NCBI RefSeq assembly: GCF_032302195.1
Contig: NZ_CP135275.1
Span: 4,278,001 to 4,342,000 of the forward strand
Length of the DNA: 64,000 nucleotides
Reading direction: 5' to 3'
From: Paenibacillus sp. MMS20-IR301
GTDB taxonomy: Bacteria > Bacillota > Bacilli > Paenibacillales > Paenibacillaceae
Numbering within the stretch: position 1 is the stretch's first letter; the number at the start of each line of letters is the position of its first letter. Below, in pieces: positions 27,651 through 36,013 of this stretch. The translations under genes and the position numbers were made by a program. A model generated the notes under the pieces. The model searched no databases. It was not told the DNA's origin and saw nothing but the letters and a program-made list of their open reading frames with translations.

Positions 27651-28523
27651 CTACATTTTTAACATCATCAGCGCGGGTGAACCCACCAGCACAATTACTA
27701 TCAGAAAAATAACCACCATCGGAAAGACCAGCTTAGATGAAGCCTGTTCCCCGCGTGTCCGGCTGACCGCCTTCCGCTTCTCCCAGAGCATCCGGGAGAG
27801 ATCCCGCAGCGACAGGACAAAGTCTGCTCCGCCTCTGCGGTAATTAAGCAGCACGGTTGTTGTGAAGATAGATACCTCCTGCACCGCGCAGCGCCTGCTG
27901 AAATTCTCAAATGCCTGCTGAAATGAATATCCGCCCTCCCATTCAGCTGTCATCTTCAGCAGCTCCGCGTACAAAGGATGGGCAGCATCCCCTTGCCGGC
28001 CCTGCACACAGCGGAGGATCGCCCGCTGCACCGTCTCTCCGGCCCCAACAAGGAGCACCAGACTATTCAATAGCTCCGGCAGCTCAAAGCAGATGCTCTG
28101 CTCTCTTATCCGAACTTTCTTGTGCAGGTCACTGACCATCGCCGCCGGAATCACAGCCGCCAGCAGCCCACCGATGGTAATTCCCGCAGCATCCCTGCTA
28201 AGCAGGGTAATTACACTTCCGCCTGTCATGAACAGCCAGCTGAAGCTGAGCATCTCACCCATGAACAGCAGGGTACGCTCCGCACTGTAGCGCATACCGT
28301 AAATCCGTTGAAGCGAGCGCTGGATCCTGAACATTACTGCCGGAATGAGGCGGCTGATTCGGCCCTGCTCTATAAGCAGCAGCAACGGCTCCCCGAGCCG
28401 CCTAAACCGCAGCCCTTCGACCTGGATTTCCCGCAGCGCAGCGTAGCGTCTGCCGCACTTGAAACGCAGAACCAGCCAGCCGATCATGAATATTAGCGTT
28501 ATCGCGCTGCATAACACAGACAT
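27651..28523 (-). CDS. TadC-like type II secretion F-family protein
   Basis: A 290-residue integral membrane protein with helices at residues 3-20, about 100-150 and at the C-terminus (KLVFPMVVIFLIVIVLVGSPALMML). The GspF-type core is recognisable in LPELLNSLVLLVGAGETVQRAI, the conserved motif of TadC proteins. ATG at 28523 is preferred (AAAGGGGTGAACGGA before it); an in-frame extension would overlap tadB. It is the second platform protein of the locus 2 machine. Confidence 0.85.
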   Translation of the reverse strand: MSVLCSAITLIFMIGWLVLRFKCGRRYAALREIQVEGLRFRRLGEPLLLLIEQGRISRLIPAVMFRIQRSLQRIYGMRYSAERTLLFMGEMLSFSWLFMTGGSVITLLSRDAAGITIGGLLAAVIPAAMVSDLHKKVRIREQSICFELPELLNSLVLLVGAGETVQRAILRCVQGRQGDAAHPLYAELLKMTAEWEGGYSFQQAFENFSRRCAVQEVSIFTTTVLLNYRRGGADFVLSLRDLSRMLWEKRKAVSRTRGEQASSKLVFPMVVIFLIVIVLVGSPALMMLKM

Positions 28524-28540
28524 TCCGTTCACCCCTTTCT

Positions 28541-29374
28541 TTAAAGCGGAATATCCATAATCTTGTTCGTCCAGAGATAACATAAGAACAGTGCAATCAG
28601 CGCCACGGTAGAGATAGCTATCCCGGCCCCGGTATACATCGGGTCCATATACTCTCCGGCTGTCAGGCTCATGAACATTACCATCATCAGCGGGGAGACA
28701 AGCAGGGCCTTGGCTTCAAATTTCTTCTGGGCAATACTGACTGCAATATCCTGTTGAATGTCCAGCTTCTCGCCGATAACGGACGAGGTCCGGCGCACGA
28801 TTTCCACAAGATCCCCGCCTGTCCGCTTGCAGACTGTGAACACATCGGCAAACCGCTCAACATCCTCCATCGCCGCCCTTCTGCTGAAATCGTACAGCGC
28901 CTCTTCTACCGGTTCCCCGTATTCCATGCGGGCACAGATGATATCCAGCTCAGCCAGCATATCGCCGCTCCCTTCCGGATCAAGCATCCGCAGATCAAGC
29001 ACCGCCTCGCGGAAGGCATTCTCCACCGACCGTCCGGCAGACAGCGATGAAGAGAGTGAGAACAGCATCTGCTTGAACTGCAGGGTAAGTGCAGCCCGGC
29101 GCCGCTGAAGCAGAAGCCCCCGCAGCAGCCGCGGCCCGTAAGCACTGCCCGGTACCAGCAGCAATGCCAGCAGCAGCTGGTGATAGAACAGATAACCGGT
29201 GCCGTAGAGCAGCAATCCGCCGGTTATAATCGCCATGTTCCTTTGCAGCGGAGTCAGGCTGTACACCGTATAATCCGGGAGTGCCGGATGACCCGCAGCT
29301 GATTCTCCCGTTGATATTCTGCTCGCAGAAGGCGTCCTATTCGTCTGCGGCAAACGCCGCCCCCTCTTCTTCAA
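28541..29374 (-). CDS. TadB-like type II secretion F-family protein
   Basis: A 277-residue membrane protein. Helices lie near residues 48-85 (NMAIITGGLLLYGTGYLFY and a second) and at the C-terminus (KALLVSPLMMVMFMSLTAGEY and GIAISTVALIALFLCYLW). The core has the TadB hallmarks LFSLSSSLSAGRSVENAF and VCKRTGGDLVEIVRRTS. Start TTG at 29374 lies five bases after the cpaF stop, without an ideal ribosome site, so coupling to cpaF is likely. It forms the assembly platform with TadC. Confidence 0.88.
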   Translation of the reverse strand: MKKRGRRLPQTNRTPSASRISTGESAAGHPALPDYTVYSLTPLQRNMAIITGGLLLYGTGYLFYHQLLLALLLVPGSAYGPRLLRGLLLQRRRAALTLQFKQMLFSLSSSLSAGRSVENAFREAVLDLRMLDPEGSGDMLAELDIICARMEYGEPVEEALYDFSRRAAMEDVERFADVFTVCKRTGGDLVEIVRRTSSVIGEKLDIQQDIAVSIAQKKFEAKALLVSPLMMVMFMSLTAGEYMDPMYTGAGIAISTVALIALFLCYLWTNKIMDIPL

Positions 29375-29379
29375 AGCGA

Positions 29380-30651
29380 TCAGGGTACAGCCCCCTCTCT
29401 GCTGGAATTCACTGCGATTCCCCGCAGCAATGTATAATCAGTAACTCCGGCCATCTGCAGCTTAGCCTTATGCTGCAGCGGATGACCGGTGGGCTTAAGG
29501 CTTCCCAGCACCCTGCCGGCTTCTTCCCCCGTCTCCTGAAACACATATAACGGGTTCAATTCCACCTCGCCGTCATGCAGGCCAATCACCTCACTAATCT
29601 CCATAACCCGGCGCGAGCGGTCACGCAGCCGTGATAAATGTACGAATATATCTACTGCCGAACTGATTTGCTGGCGGACTACTGGCACCGGCAGCTCGGC
29701 AGCACTAAGCACCATCGTCTCCATCCGGCTGATCATATCGCGGGCACTGTTGGAATGCCCTGTCGATAAGGAGCCGTCATGGCCTGTGTTCATCGCCTGC
29801 AGCATATCGAGGCACTCTGCCCCCCGGACCTCCCCGACAACGATGCGGTTAGGCCGCATCCGCAGTGAAGTGCGGATCAGATCGCGGATTGTGATCTCGC
29901 CGCGCCCTTCCGTATTGGCATTCCTCGTCTCCAGCGAGACCAGATTGGGCACCGTGACAATCTGCAGCTCAGCGGAATCCTCGACCGTAATCACCCGCTC
30001 CTGCGGCGGGATGAACTGGGACAGGGCATTCAGGAAGGTCGTCTTCCCCGACCCGGTGCCGCCGCTGATGAATATATTGAACTTAGCCGCAACCAGGATC
30101 TGCAGCAGCTCTGCCGCTTCCGCACTAAGCGCTTCACGCTTCACCAGTTCGTTCATTGTCAGGGGAGTCTCCGGGAACTTGCGGATCGTCATCGCCGGCC
30201 CCTTCAATGCGGCCGGAGGCAACACGATGTTGACACGGGATCCGTCCTGCAGTCTGGCATCAACAATCGGTGACGACTCATTGACCACCCGGTTCACGCC
30301 GGAGACAACGGTCTGGATAATATCCTCCAGCCGGCTCCGGGATTCAAAGGCCAGCGGCAGCCGGCGGATCATCCCCTCCTCTTCTACAAAAATCTCCTCA
30401 TGGCTGTTAATCATAATCTCCGTAATGGCCGGATTATCGACCAGAGGCTGCAGCACATCCAGTCCCCGGAAGGAATCAAACAGTTTCTTGACTAATTCAT
30501 GCTTCTCCTGGGCAGTCAGATAACGCAGCTGTTCCCGGCTGAGTATGATCCGTTCTATGAAAGCAGCGAGCTCAATGTTCCCGATAGCCGATGTAACGTC
30601 CAGTCCTGCCCGTATATCACTGCGCAGTGCCCTGAACATCTCCTCATTCAT
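29380..30651 (-). CDS. CpaF/TadA pilus assembly ATPase
   Basis: A 423-residue CpaF-family hexameric ATPase of normal length. Motifs seen: VDNPAITEIMINSHEEIFVE (N-terminal domain), RVNIVLPPAAL, Walker A GGTGSGKTT near residues 197-205, an Asp/Glu box ERVITVEDSAELQ, Walker B RIVVGEVRGAE near 270 and the His box DGSLSTGHSNS. It energises pilus assembly from the cytoplasm. The gene overlaps cpaE by four bases and precedes tadB by five, so it is translationally coupled on both sides. Confidence 0.95.
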   Translation of the reverse strand: MNEEMFRALRSDIRAGLDVTSAIGNIELAAFIERIILSREQLRYLTAQEKHELVKKLFDSFRGLDVLQPLVDNPAITEIMINSHEEIFVEEEGMIRRLPLAFESRSRLEDIIQTVVSGVNRVVNESSPIVDARLQDGSRVNIVLPPAALKGPAMTIRKFPETPLTMNELVKREALSAEAAELLQILVAAKFNIFISGGTGSGKTTFLNALSQFIPPQERVITVEDSAELQIVTVPNLVSLETRNANTEGRGEITIRDLIRTSLRMRPNRIVVGEVRGAECLDMLQAMNTGHDGSLSTGHSNSARDMISRMETMVLSAAELPVPVVRQQISSAVDIFVHLSRLRDRSRRVMEISEVIGLHDGEVELNPLYVFQETGEEAGRVLGSLKPTGHPLQHKAKLQMAGVTDYTLLRGIAVNSSREGAVP

Positions 30652-31808
30652 GCAGAACTCCCGGTGAATACTCCCGGCAGCGCCGGTTCAACAACCGTTC
30701 TGCACAGCTGCTGCACTGCCGCTATGAATTGGGGTGAGCTAAGGCACAGCTCTCCGTAATGCTGCGTGCCCCAGGAGGGAATGTACGGCAAAATGCCCTC
30801 CAGCCTGATACCCGCTGCCGCCGGCAGTTCATTTCCTGTCTCTGTGCAGCAGTTCAGCACAAATCTGCTTCTGGCCCGCATTTCCGGTGTCATGCCGGAG
30901 TGCGGACTTCCGTAGTAGGCCAGCCAGCGCTCCGTCTTATACAGGCTTACCTGCTCATTCTTCAGTATCCACAGCAGGCTGCCGCATCTGCGCAGAACAG
31001 CCTGTGCCCGCTCCTCCTCAATACTGCCCGTATCTGCAATAACTACGTCATAGCTTCCCGCACCGGCCAAGCCGTCCAGGATGTCCAGCGTGTCACGCTG
31101 TGACATCTGAAGCATCTCCTTGAAGTTCTCAACCGGCCTGAATGCATCACATCTCAGGACCTCATGCCTGAATGCATAATCCGCCCAGGCGGGCTTGCCT
31201 CTCCCGCCGTTCGACTCTCCGCCTGCCTTAAGCTCATATAGCAGGCGCTCCAGACCCGGAACATTACCGCCCGGCATCCGCAGATACATTCCGCTGCTGT
31301 CCACACTTTCCAGATTGAGATAGAACACAGATAACCCGAGTGCACCGAGCTGCTTGGCTATATTCAGGGCAACGGTTGTTTTGCCGCTGCCCCCGCTGGC
31401 AGAGACTACACCAAGCAGCAGTGTCTGTTCCTTGGGCACAGCAGCAGTCCTGGCCCGCTTCAGATCACACAGCTGGAGAATGGATTCCAGCAGGGAGGGC
31501 AGCGCCTGATACTTGGCAATCACCCTGCCGCCCGCCGGGGAATTCCTGCTATCCGGCATTTCACCGGCTTCACTTAAGACCGCCCACGGAACACTGCTTC
31601 TCCCTTCCACCAGCCAGGCCTCAATAAATGAGGCATCTCCCGCCACGGCATCCGGCAGTTCATTCCCTTTCATAAATTCCATAAATGTGTCCAGTCTGCT
31701 AAAGGCCGTAATCCGCAGCATTTCCCCGTAGCTGCTGTGGTGCAGGTAATGAAGCAGCGGTTCAATATACTGGCTCTCACGGACCGCAAGCACAATTCTT
31801 GCTGTCAT
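30648..31808 (-). CDS. CpaE/TadZ-like pilus localisation ATPase, first gene of Tad locus 2
   Basis: A 386-residue protein with an N-terminal receiver-like domain (about 1-120) and a MinD/ParA-like domain. The P-loop VVSASGGSGKTTVALNIAKQ is intact, unlike the CpaE of locus 1. DVVIADTGS supplies the Walker B-like strand. ATG at 31808 is chosen because GAGAGGAG lies nine bases upstream; the open frame extends 31 codons further, through non-coding leader sequence. It directs the Tad machine to its membrane site. A promoter and an intrinsic terminator precede it in the leader. Confidence 0.85.
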   Translation of the reverse strand: MTARIVLAVRESQYIEPLLHYLHHSSYGEMLRITAFSRLDTFMEFMKGNELPDAVAGDASFIEAWLVEGRSSVPWAVLSEAGEMPDSRNSPAGGRVIAKYQALPSLLESILQLCDLKRARTAAVPKEQTLLLGVVSASGGSGKTTVALNIAKQLGALGLSVFYLNLESVDSSGMYLRMPGGNVPGLERLLYELKAGGESNGGRGKPAWADYAFRHEVLRCDAFRPVENFKEMLQMSQRDTLDILDGLAGAGSYDVVIADTGSIEEERAQAVLRRCGSLLWILKNEQVSLYKTERWLAYYGSPHSGMTPEMRARSRFVLNCCTETGNELPAAAGIRLEGILPYIPSWGTQHYGELCLSSPQFIAAVQQLCRTVVEPALPGVFTGSSA

Positions 31809-31882
31809 GAAATCATTCTCCTCTCTGCAGGTGATAGCAGCTGGCATCCGGTGCAGGAGCAGCCGCCTTCGGAATAAGGGCA

Positions 31883-31933
31883 ACAAAAAAAGCACCGCCA
31901 ATAGCCGTAAGATACGGTTATTGAACGGTGCTT
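31883..31933 (-). terminator. Intrinsic terminator in the leader of Tad locus 2
   Basis: On the minus strand an 8-bp outer stem (AAGCACCG with CGGTGCTT) and an inner stem (AATAnCCGTA with TACGGnTATT) form a long hairpin directly followed by TTTTTTTG. It lies downstream of a promoter and upstream of cpaE, with no gene in between. It would end most transcripts about 70 bases after the start unless antiterminated. No plus-strand T run exists, so it acts on the minus strand. Confidence 0.75.
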
Positions 31934-31960
31934 CCGTTACTATTCCTTTAATTTACAGCT

Positions 31961-31989
31961 ATAGTAGCATATATATAAAGGCTCAGCAA
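31961..31989 (-). promoter_or_regulatory. Probable promoter of Tad locus 2
   Basis: Minus strand TTGCTG, 17 bases, TACTAT. The start site would lie near 31953, about 145 bases before the cpaE ATG, with the terminator hairpin in the leader. Confidence 0.5.
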
Positions 31990-32079
31990 TAGCTTTTTTA
32001 CCATTATCCGAGTAATCTCCATAAATCCCCTATTCTCACATGTCCTGCAGGGGATATGTAATCACTTTCATTTCTCCTA

Positions 32080-32085
32080 TATAAT
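32080..32085 (+). promoter_or_regulatory. Possible -10 element for the copper-amine-oxidase-like gene
   Basis: A TATAAT stands 53 bases before the ATG at 32139. The -35 region (TGTAAT, 17 bases upstream) is poor, so this is tentative. Confidence 0.3.
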
Positions 32086-32138
32086 ACACATGTACATAAA
32101 AAGGGAAATTATACATTATTGAGAGGAGTTTTACACAG

Positions 32139-33323
32139 ATGAAATTAATCCCCGGATTCCTTGCCGTACTCGCTCTATCCGGTGCAGTCAGCTTATCCGC
32201 TGCCGCTGCAGACAAGCCTATCACCGTAACCGTTAACCAGCAGACGCTTAATCTCAGCTCCAGCTCCCCGGTCAAGGATAACGATACAATCCTCGTGCCA
32301 ATGCGTCCTATCTTCGAGAAGCTGGGACTCGCGCTCGCCTGGGATGCCAAGACCAGTACCGTTACAGCCAGCAAAGAAGGACTGAGCATCAAGCTGCAGA
32401 TCGGCAGCAAGAAAGCCAGCGTCAACGGAACCGTCAAGCAGCTGTCCGCTGCTCCGCGGATGATTAATAATGTCACCTACGTCCCGCTGCGGTTCGTTAG
32501 TGAAGCTACCGGTAATGAAGTCAGCTGGGATGCCAAAGCCAATACCGTTGCAATCACCAGCGCTGCAGACAGCAGCACAGCCGCTAAAGAAATCGCTGCC
32601 CTGTTTGACAAGTATGCGGAGTATTCCAACAGCGAGAATATCAAAGGCTTCATGTCGCTGATTGATCCGAAATCTCCGCTGGCCGCAATCGGCCCGCAGC
32701 TTGAAGAGCAGAACGCGAAGTACGACACGAAGAATACCATCGAGCAGCTTAATATCATCGATTTGCAGAAAGACGAAGCAACAGTACAAACGGTAGAAAA
32801 CTCCGAGAAGCTTGGCGGTGCTTTTATACTGAACAGCAAGGCTGAATATATCTATTCCCTGACTAAAAGCAGTACCGGGTGGCTGATCAGCAATCTGCAG
32901 ATTAAAGCCATCCAGTATTCACTTCCGGCAGGCACACTCGAAGCGAAGGTAACCGTTCCCCAAGCCGATGAAGACCAGATTAACGCCGTAATTCAGGCTA
33001 ATGTGGATTACACCAACAAGGAGAATATTGACGGCATTCTCTCTACGATCGACGAAGCTTCTCCTGCTTATGCCCAGACCAGACAGATCTATACCCAGGT
33101 GTTCCAGGCCTATGACCTGGAATCCGCTATTGAGTCTTCGAAGATCATCGACTACACAGCCGATGAAGCCTCTGTATACATGGTGCAGACAACTAAGCGG
33201 TTAAGCGGACCTGCGCTTGCCGATACCCGCTCCACTACAGTTACAACGGTGAAGAAGGCAGCAGACGGCAAGTGGAAGCTGGTTCAGAGCTATATCATCA
33301 AGACCGAACCTCTTACTCCGTAA
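32139..33323 (+). CDS. Exported copper-amine-oxidase-N-domain protein with two NTF2-like repeats
   Basis: A 394-residue secreted protein with a signal peptide (MKLIPGFLAVLALSGAVSLSAAAA). Residues about 27-145 form the copper amine oxidase N-terminal-like domain (PF07833), with VPMRPIFEKLGLALAWDAKTSTV and VPLRFVSEATGNEVSWDAKAN repeats; this domain is a cell-wall-associated stalk, not an oxidase. The remainder contains two related copies of about 110 residues (IAALFDKYAEYSNSENIKGFMSLID and INAVIQANVDYTNKENIDGILSTID), which resemble NTF2/SnoaL-like folds. Function is unknown. The ribosome site GAGAGGAG is good. It is monocistronic and ends in a strong terminator. Confidence 0.8.
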   Translation: MKLIPGFLAVLALSGAVSLSAAAADKPITVTVNQQTLNLSSSSPVKDNDTILVPMRPIFEKLGLALAWDAKTSTVTASKEGLSIKLQIGSKKASVNGTVKQLSAAPRMINNVTYVPLRFVSEATGNEVSWDAKANTVAITSAADSSTAAKEIAALFDKYAEYSNSENIKGFMSLIDPKSPLAAIGPQLEEQNAKYDTKNTIEQLNIIDLQKDEATVQTVENSEKLGGAFILNSKAEYIYSLTKSSTGWLISNLQIKAIQYSLPAGTLEAKVTVPQADEDQINAVIQANVDYTNKENIDGILSTIDEASPAYAQTRQIYTQVFQAYDLESAIESSKIIDYTADEASVYMVQTTKRLSGPALADTRSTTVTTVKKAADGKWKLVQSYIIKTEPLTP

Positions 33324-33375
33324 CAGCCTGTTCAGGCATCCTAGATAGAATCGTGACTCAAATACCTGTATGCCA

Positions 33376-33416
33376 AAAAGCAGTGCCGCCCTCCCCCGGC
33401 GGCACTGCTTTTTTTT
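33376..33416. terminator. Intrinsic terminator, probably bidirectional
   Basis: AGCAGTGCCGCC pairs with GGCGGCACTGC across a short C-rich loop and is followed by eight Ts on the plus strand. A-rich sequence on the left allows use by the convergent DCC-family gene as well. Confidence 0.9.
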
Positions 33417-33423
33417 ACACAAA

Positions 33424-33843
33424 TTACAGAAACCGCCGCTTCAGCTCTGGTGAAGGAAGCAGACACTGCTCATCACGGCCGAACCAGCGGTAACGGTTCC
33501 TGGCTACCAGCCGGTATACAAAGTTGCGCAGCGGAGCCGGCACCAGAATGAACACGTAAGCAGCAGGCCATGGAAACCTCAGTCTGCGGGCAATCCGCAG
33601 CACAGCCGCCGATTCTGTATAATTGACGCCGCTTTCCACGAGCACGACTGTATTCAGCGTATCTTCCAGCAGCCCCCCCGCTCTCAGCAGCTCACGGGCA
33701 GCTTCGCTCTGCAAGGAGGCAAACATGAAGAGCTCTTTAGGGTCACGGGGAATAATGAAGCGGACCAGCCCCTGGCACAGATGACAGACACCATCAATCA
33801 GTACTATAGATTTACCCTGCATTTCTCCGCGCTCCTCAGCCAT
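33424..33843 (-). CDS. DCC-family thiol-disulfide oxidoreductase (DUF393)
   Basis: A small thioredoxin-like protein. The family motif DGVCHLCQGLVRFIIPRD (DxxCxxC) is at the N-terminus, followed by FASLQSEAARELL and VLVESGVNYTESAAVLRIARRL, both characteristic of DUF393. It is a predicted cytoplasmic redox protein. Two starts are possible: ATG at 33843 and, seven codons in, ATG at 33822 with GAGGAG nine bases before; the second gives 132 residues. The gene is monocistronic and converges on the previous gene. Confidence 0.85.
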   Translation of the reverse strand: MAEERGEMQGKSIVLIDGVCHLCQGLVRFIIPRDPKELFMFASLQSEAARELLRAGGLLEDTLNTVVLVESGVNYTESAAVLRIARRLRFPWPAAYVFILVPAPLRNFVYRLVARNRYRWFGRDEQCLLPSPELKRRFL

Positions 33844-33908
33844 TCCGCCAGCCCCTTCCTCTTAGCATAGTGTACCCCTCAAACCAGCTTTTGAAAAAAA
33901 ACATGAAC

Positions 33909-34178
33909 TGGACTGAATCGGCCCCCATTAAGAAAGTAGCCAGTCGCGTAACGGTTGTTCATGTGACTAGCTAAACGTTACGGACAGGAGAGACCTTAAG
34001 CCTGCGGAAAGGTACCTGAGTGTCGGTCTTACGGACATGAGCGCCGTTATTTCACCGAAAAAGCGGAGTTAGCCCATGAAAAGCGGCCGATAAGGGCCAT
34101 GGTGTCCGCAAGACCGCCCAAAAAGCCTATTTTGAGCAAATAAGAGCTGTGGTGTCCATAAGGAGGCGGAATTGGGTT
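33909..34178 (+). repeat. 270-bp dispersed intergenic repeat, copy A
   Basis: This block matches the reverse complement of 44295-44564 along its full 270 bases at roughly 80 per cent or more by eye. It fills most of the 432-base gap between the DCC gene and the 34276 gene and has no coding potential. Shared internal features are CCAGTC(A/G)C with an almost inverse GTGACTRG, CGTAACG with CGTTACG interleaved between them, and CTTRCGGACA with TGTCCGCAAG as a wider inverted pair. Confidence 0.85.
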
Positions 34179-34227
34179 AGGTCAACATCCAGCTTTCCAG
34201 TTCAAGCTATACAGCATCCACCTATGC

Positions 34228-34253
34228 AAAAAAAACGCGGGATAGCTCCCGCG
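34228..34253 (-). terminator. Intrinsic terminator of the 34276 gene
   Basis: On the minus strand GCGGGAG-CTAT-CCCGC is followed by a run of eight Ts. It lies about 20 bases after the stop of the small cysteine-rich gene. Confidence 0.8.
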
Positions 34254-34275
34254 CCTGCAACGTCCGTTCGTTAAG

Positions 34276-34554
34276 TTATTCAGCAATTGCCTTGTTGATC
34301 CACTCGTCCCCGGTCATTTGCTGTTCGAAATCAGCAGTGAAGGATTCCATGCATTTGCAGATAAAGTCTTTGCGGCATACCGGACATGGAGTCTTGAGCA
34401 GGCGGCTGATGTTCGTCATTTTCCATTCTGGAAACCGGTTGTAGAACGCGCGGCACTCCGTTCCGTCAGCAAGCTTGATAATGAACTCGTACAATCCTTC
34501 CTTATCATTGCTGCTGGCCTTGGTCACATTCGTAATATTCGGTCTATAAGACAT
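34276..34554 (-). CDS. Small cysteine-rich protein of unknown function
   Basis: A 92-residue protein that I do not recognise. It contains CPVCRKDFICKC near residue 58 (spacing C-x2-C-x6-C-x-C), which suggests a zinc or iron-sulfur site. The N-terminal half (YRPNITNVTKASSNDKEGLYEFIIKLADGTECRAF) looks beta-rich and the end is helical. The start is uncertain among GTG 34563, ATG 34560 and ATG 34554; the last has GGGTGATG just upstream and was chosen. It has its own terminator. No neighbour suggests a function. Confidence 0.55.
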   Translation of the reverse strand: MSYRPNITNVTKASSNDKEGLYEFIIKLADGTECRAFYNRFPEWKMTNISRLLKTPCPVCRKDFICKCMESFTADFEQQMTGDEWINKAIAE

Positions 34555-34834
34555 CTTCATCACCCATTATTTAAATTTTTGGTAGTAAATAGCACGCGCG
34601 ACATTAACAGATACTTAGACATATTAAAGAATTTCCGGGGTGATGTCAACCAATGTACAAGCTCCCGCCTGCTATTTATTGCGCTTCTCTCCTTATAAGA
34701 CTCCATTTAGCCATTATTCCCAGGTTTGCTCTTAATTACCCTTCCTTACTGCAGCTCTGCACAGCATAAAGACCGGACATCAACTGGCCGGCCTTCAGCT
34801 ATACTTACATTATTAAATGGAACATCACTGTTCT

Positions 34835-35263
34835 CTAGAGCACATTTAATTCAACCTCAATATTACCGCGGGTCGCCTTGGAGTACGGGCAGAAATCATG
34901 GGCTTTCTTCGCCAGATCCTCCGCCGCAGCCCGCTCAACTCCCGGCAGCTTCACATCCAGCCTCACAGCAAGCTTAAAGCCGCCATCGCTGTCATCCTTG
35001 CCAATCAGCACGTTAGAGGTAATCTCCACATCCTGCAGCTTCACGCCTTCCTTACGGGCGATATTCGCCAGGGCACTCTCATAGCAGGCTCCATAACCTG
35101 CCGCGAACAGCTGCTCCGGATTCGTTCCCGCCCCGCCGGGGCCGCCGAGCTCCTTCGGGATTTTCAGGTCATGCTTAAGCGCACCGTCCGAGGATTCCAC
35201 CGAGCCTTCGCGCCCGCCGTGTACCGTTGCTGTCGCTGTATACAATGCCTTCAATGCAGTCAT
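34835..35263 (-). CDS. ohr: Organic hydroperoxide resistance protein (Ohr, OsmC superfamily)
   Basis: A 142-residue thiol peroxidase that reduces organic hydroperoxides. The two redox cysteines are in FAAGYGACYESAL (Cys60) and AHDFCPYSKATRGN (Cys125), as in all Ohr proteins. The start ATG follows AAAAGGAGAAG. It is divergent from a glutathione peroxidase gene, and an OhrR-like operator lies in the shared 170-base region, which agrees with peroxide-responsive control. Length and motifs are canonical. Confidence 0.95.
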   Translation of the reverse strand: MTALKALYTATATVHGGREGSVESSDGALKHDLKIPKELGGPGGAGTNPEQLFAAGYGACYESALANIARKEGVKLQDVEITSNVLIGKDDSDGGFKLAVRLDVKLPGVERAAAEDLAKKAHDFCPYSKATRGNIEVELNVL

Positions 35264-35368
35264 GTTTGATCTTCTCCTTTTTCCGGTAAATTTATTACAG
35301 ACACATCTTTTACTTAAACAACAACCGTATTTTGAAACGATGATGCAAGTTTGTCACAACCTGAAGGT

Positions 35369-35405
35369 TTGCTTCCGGAGATAAATAGTGTACAATTGAA
35401 TTGCG
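35369..35405 (+). promoter_or_regulatory. Glutathione peroxidase promoter with OhrR-like operator
   Basis: TTGCTT (35369-35374), 16 bases and TACAAT (35391-35396) form a plausible promoter for the gene at 35434. The -10 is embedded in TACAATTGAATTGCG (35391-35405), which resembles the B. subtilis OhrR box (TACAATT-A-AATTGTA). No ohrR gene is in the window. Confidence 0.5.
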
Positions 35406-35433
35406 ATAAATTAATGTTCGGGAGGAATCATTC

Positions 35434-35913
35434 ATGAGTGTTTATGATTATGAAGCTAACACCCTGCGGGGCCAGGAAGAATCACTCTCCAAGTACAAAG
35501 GCAAGGTACTGCTCGTCGTGAATACAGCCAGCAAGTGCGGATTCACCCCCCAGTATAAGGGTCTCCAGGAAGTGTACGATAAATTCAAAGACCGCGGATT
35601 CGAAGTACTAGGGTTCCCCAGCAACCAGTTTGCCGGACAAGAGCCGGGGGAGAGCGGAGAGATCGCCGAGTTCTGCGAGATTAATTACGGTGTAACCTTC
35701 CCGATGTACGAGAAGATTAACGTCAACGGCAGCGAAGCCCACCCCCTGTTCAAATATCTCGCCAAGGAAGCGCCGGGTGTCCTGGGCTCTAAGAGCGTCA
35801 AATGGAATTTCACCAAGTTTCTGGTGGATCAGGAAGGCCGTGTCCTGAAACGGTTCTCCCCGCAGACAACGCCGGATCAGATTGAAGCGGACATCGCGAA
35901 GCTGCTGGACTAA
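35434..35913 (+). CDS. Glutathione peroxidase family thiol peroxidase
   Basis: A 159-residue cytoplasmic peroxidase of the GPx fold. The catalytic residues are present: NTASKCGFTPQ (peroxidatic Cys35, not selenocysteine), NQFAGQEPG (Gln) and VKWNFTKFLVD (Trp and Asn). In bacteria these enzymes usually draw electrons from thioredoxin rather than glutathione. The gene has a GGGAGG ribosome site, is divergent from ohr and ends in a terminator; together they form a small peroxide-defence island. Confidence 0.93.
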   Translation: MSVYDYEANTLRGQEESLSKYKGKVLLVVNTASKCGFTPQYKGLQEVYDKFKDRGFEVLGFPSNQFAGQEPGESGEIAEFCEINYGVTFPMYEKINVNGSEAHPLFKYLAKEAPGVLGSKSVKWNFTKFLVDQEGRVLKRFSPQTTPDQIEADIAKLLD

Positions 35914-35941
35914 TTGAAGCTATACTACTGCAAACGTTGAA

Positions 35942-35985
35942 CCCCCCTTTTACACCGGTAATATCCGGACAGAAAGGGGGTTTTT
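35942..35985 (+). terminator. Intrinsic terminator after glutathione peroxidase
   Basis: CCCCCTTT and AAAGGGGG form the outer stem, an inner CCGG pair adds a second stem, and TTTTT follows. Confidence 0.8.
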
Positions 35986-36013
35986 GCAAGCTTTTATAAC
36001 TAAATGAAGAGGT

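Noticed and set aside
29750..30523. A plus-strand open frame opposite the CpaF gene
   Set aside because: Antisense to a gene with all CpaF motifs; rich in Ser, Arg and Thr with no recognisable fold.
31883..31955. A cyclic-di-GMP or other riboswitch in the leader of Tad locus 2
   Set aside because: The leader has a terminator, but the conserved cores of the riboswitch classes I know are not visible. I report only attenuation.
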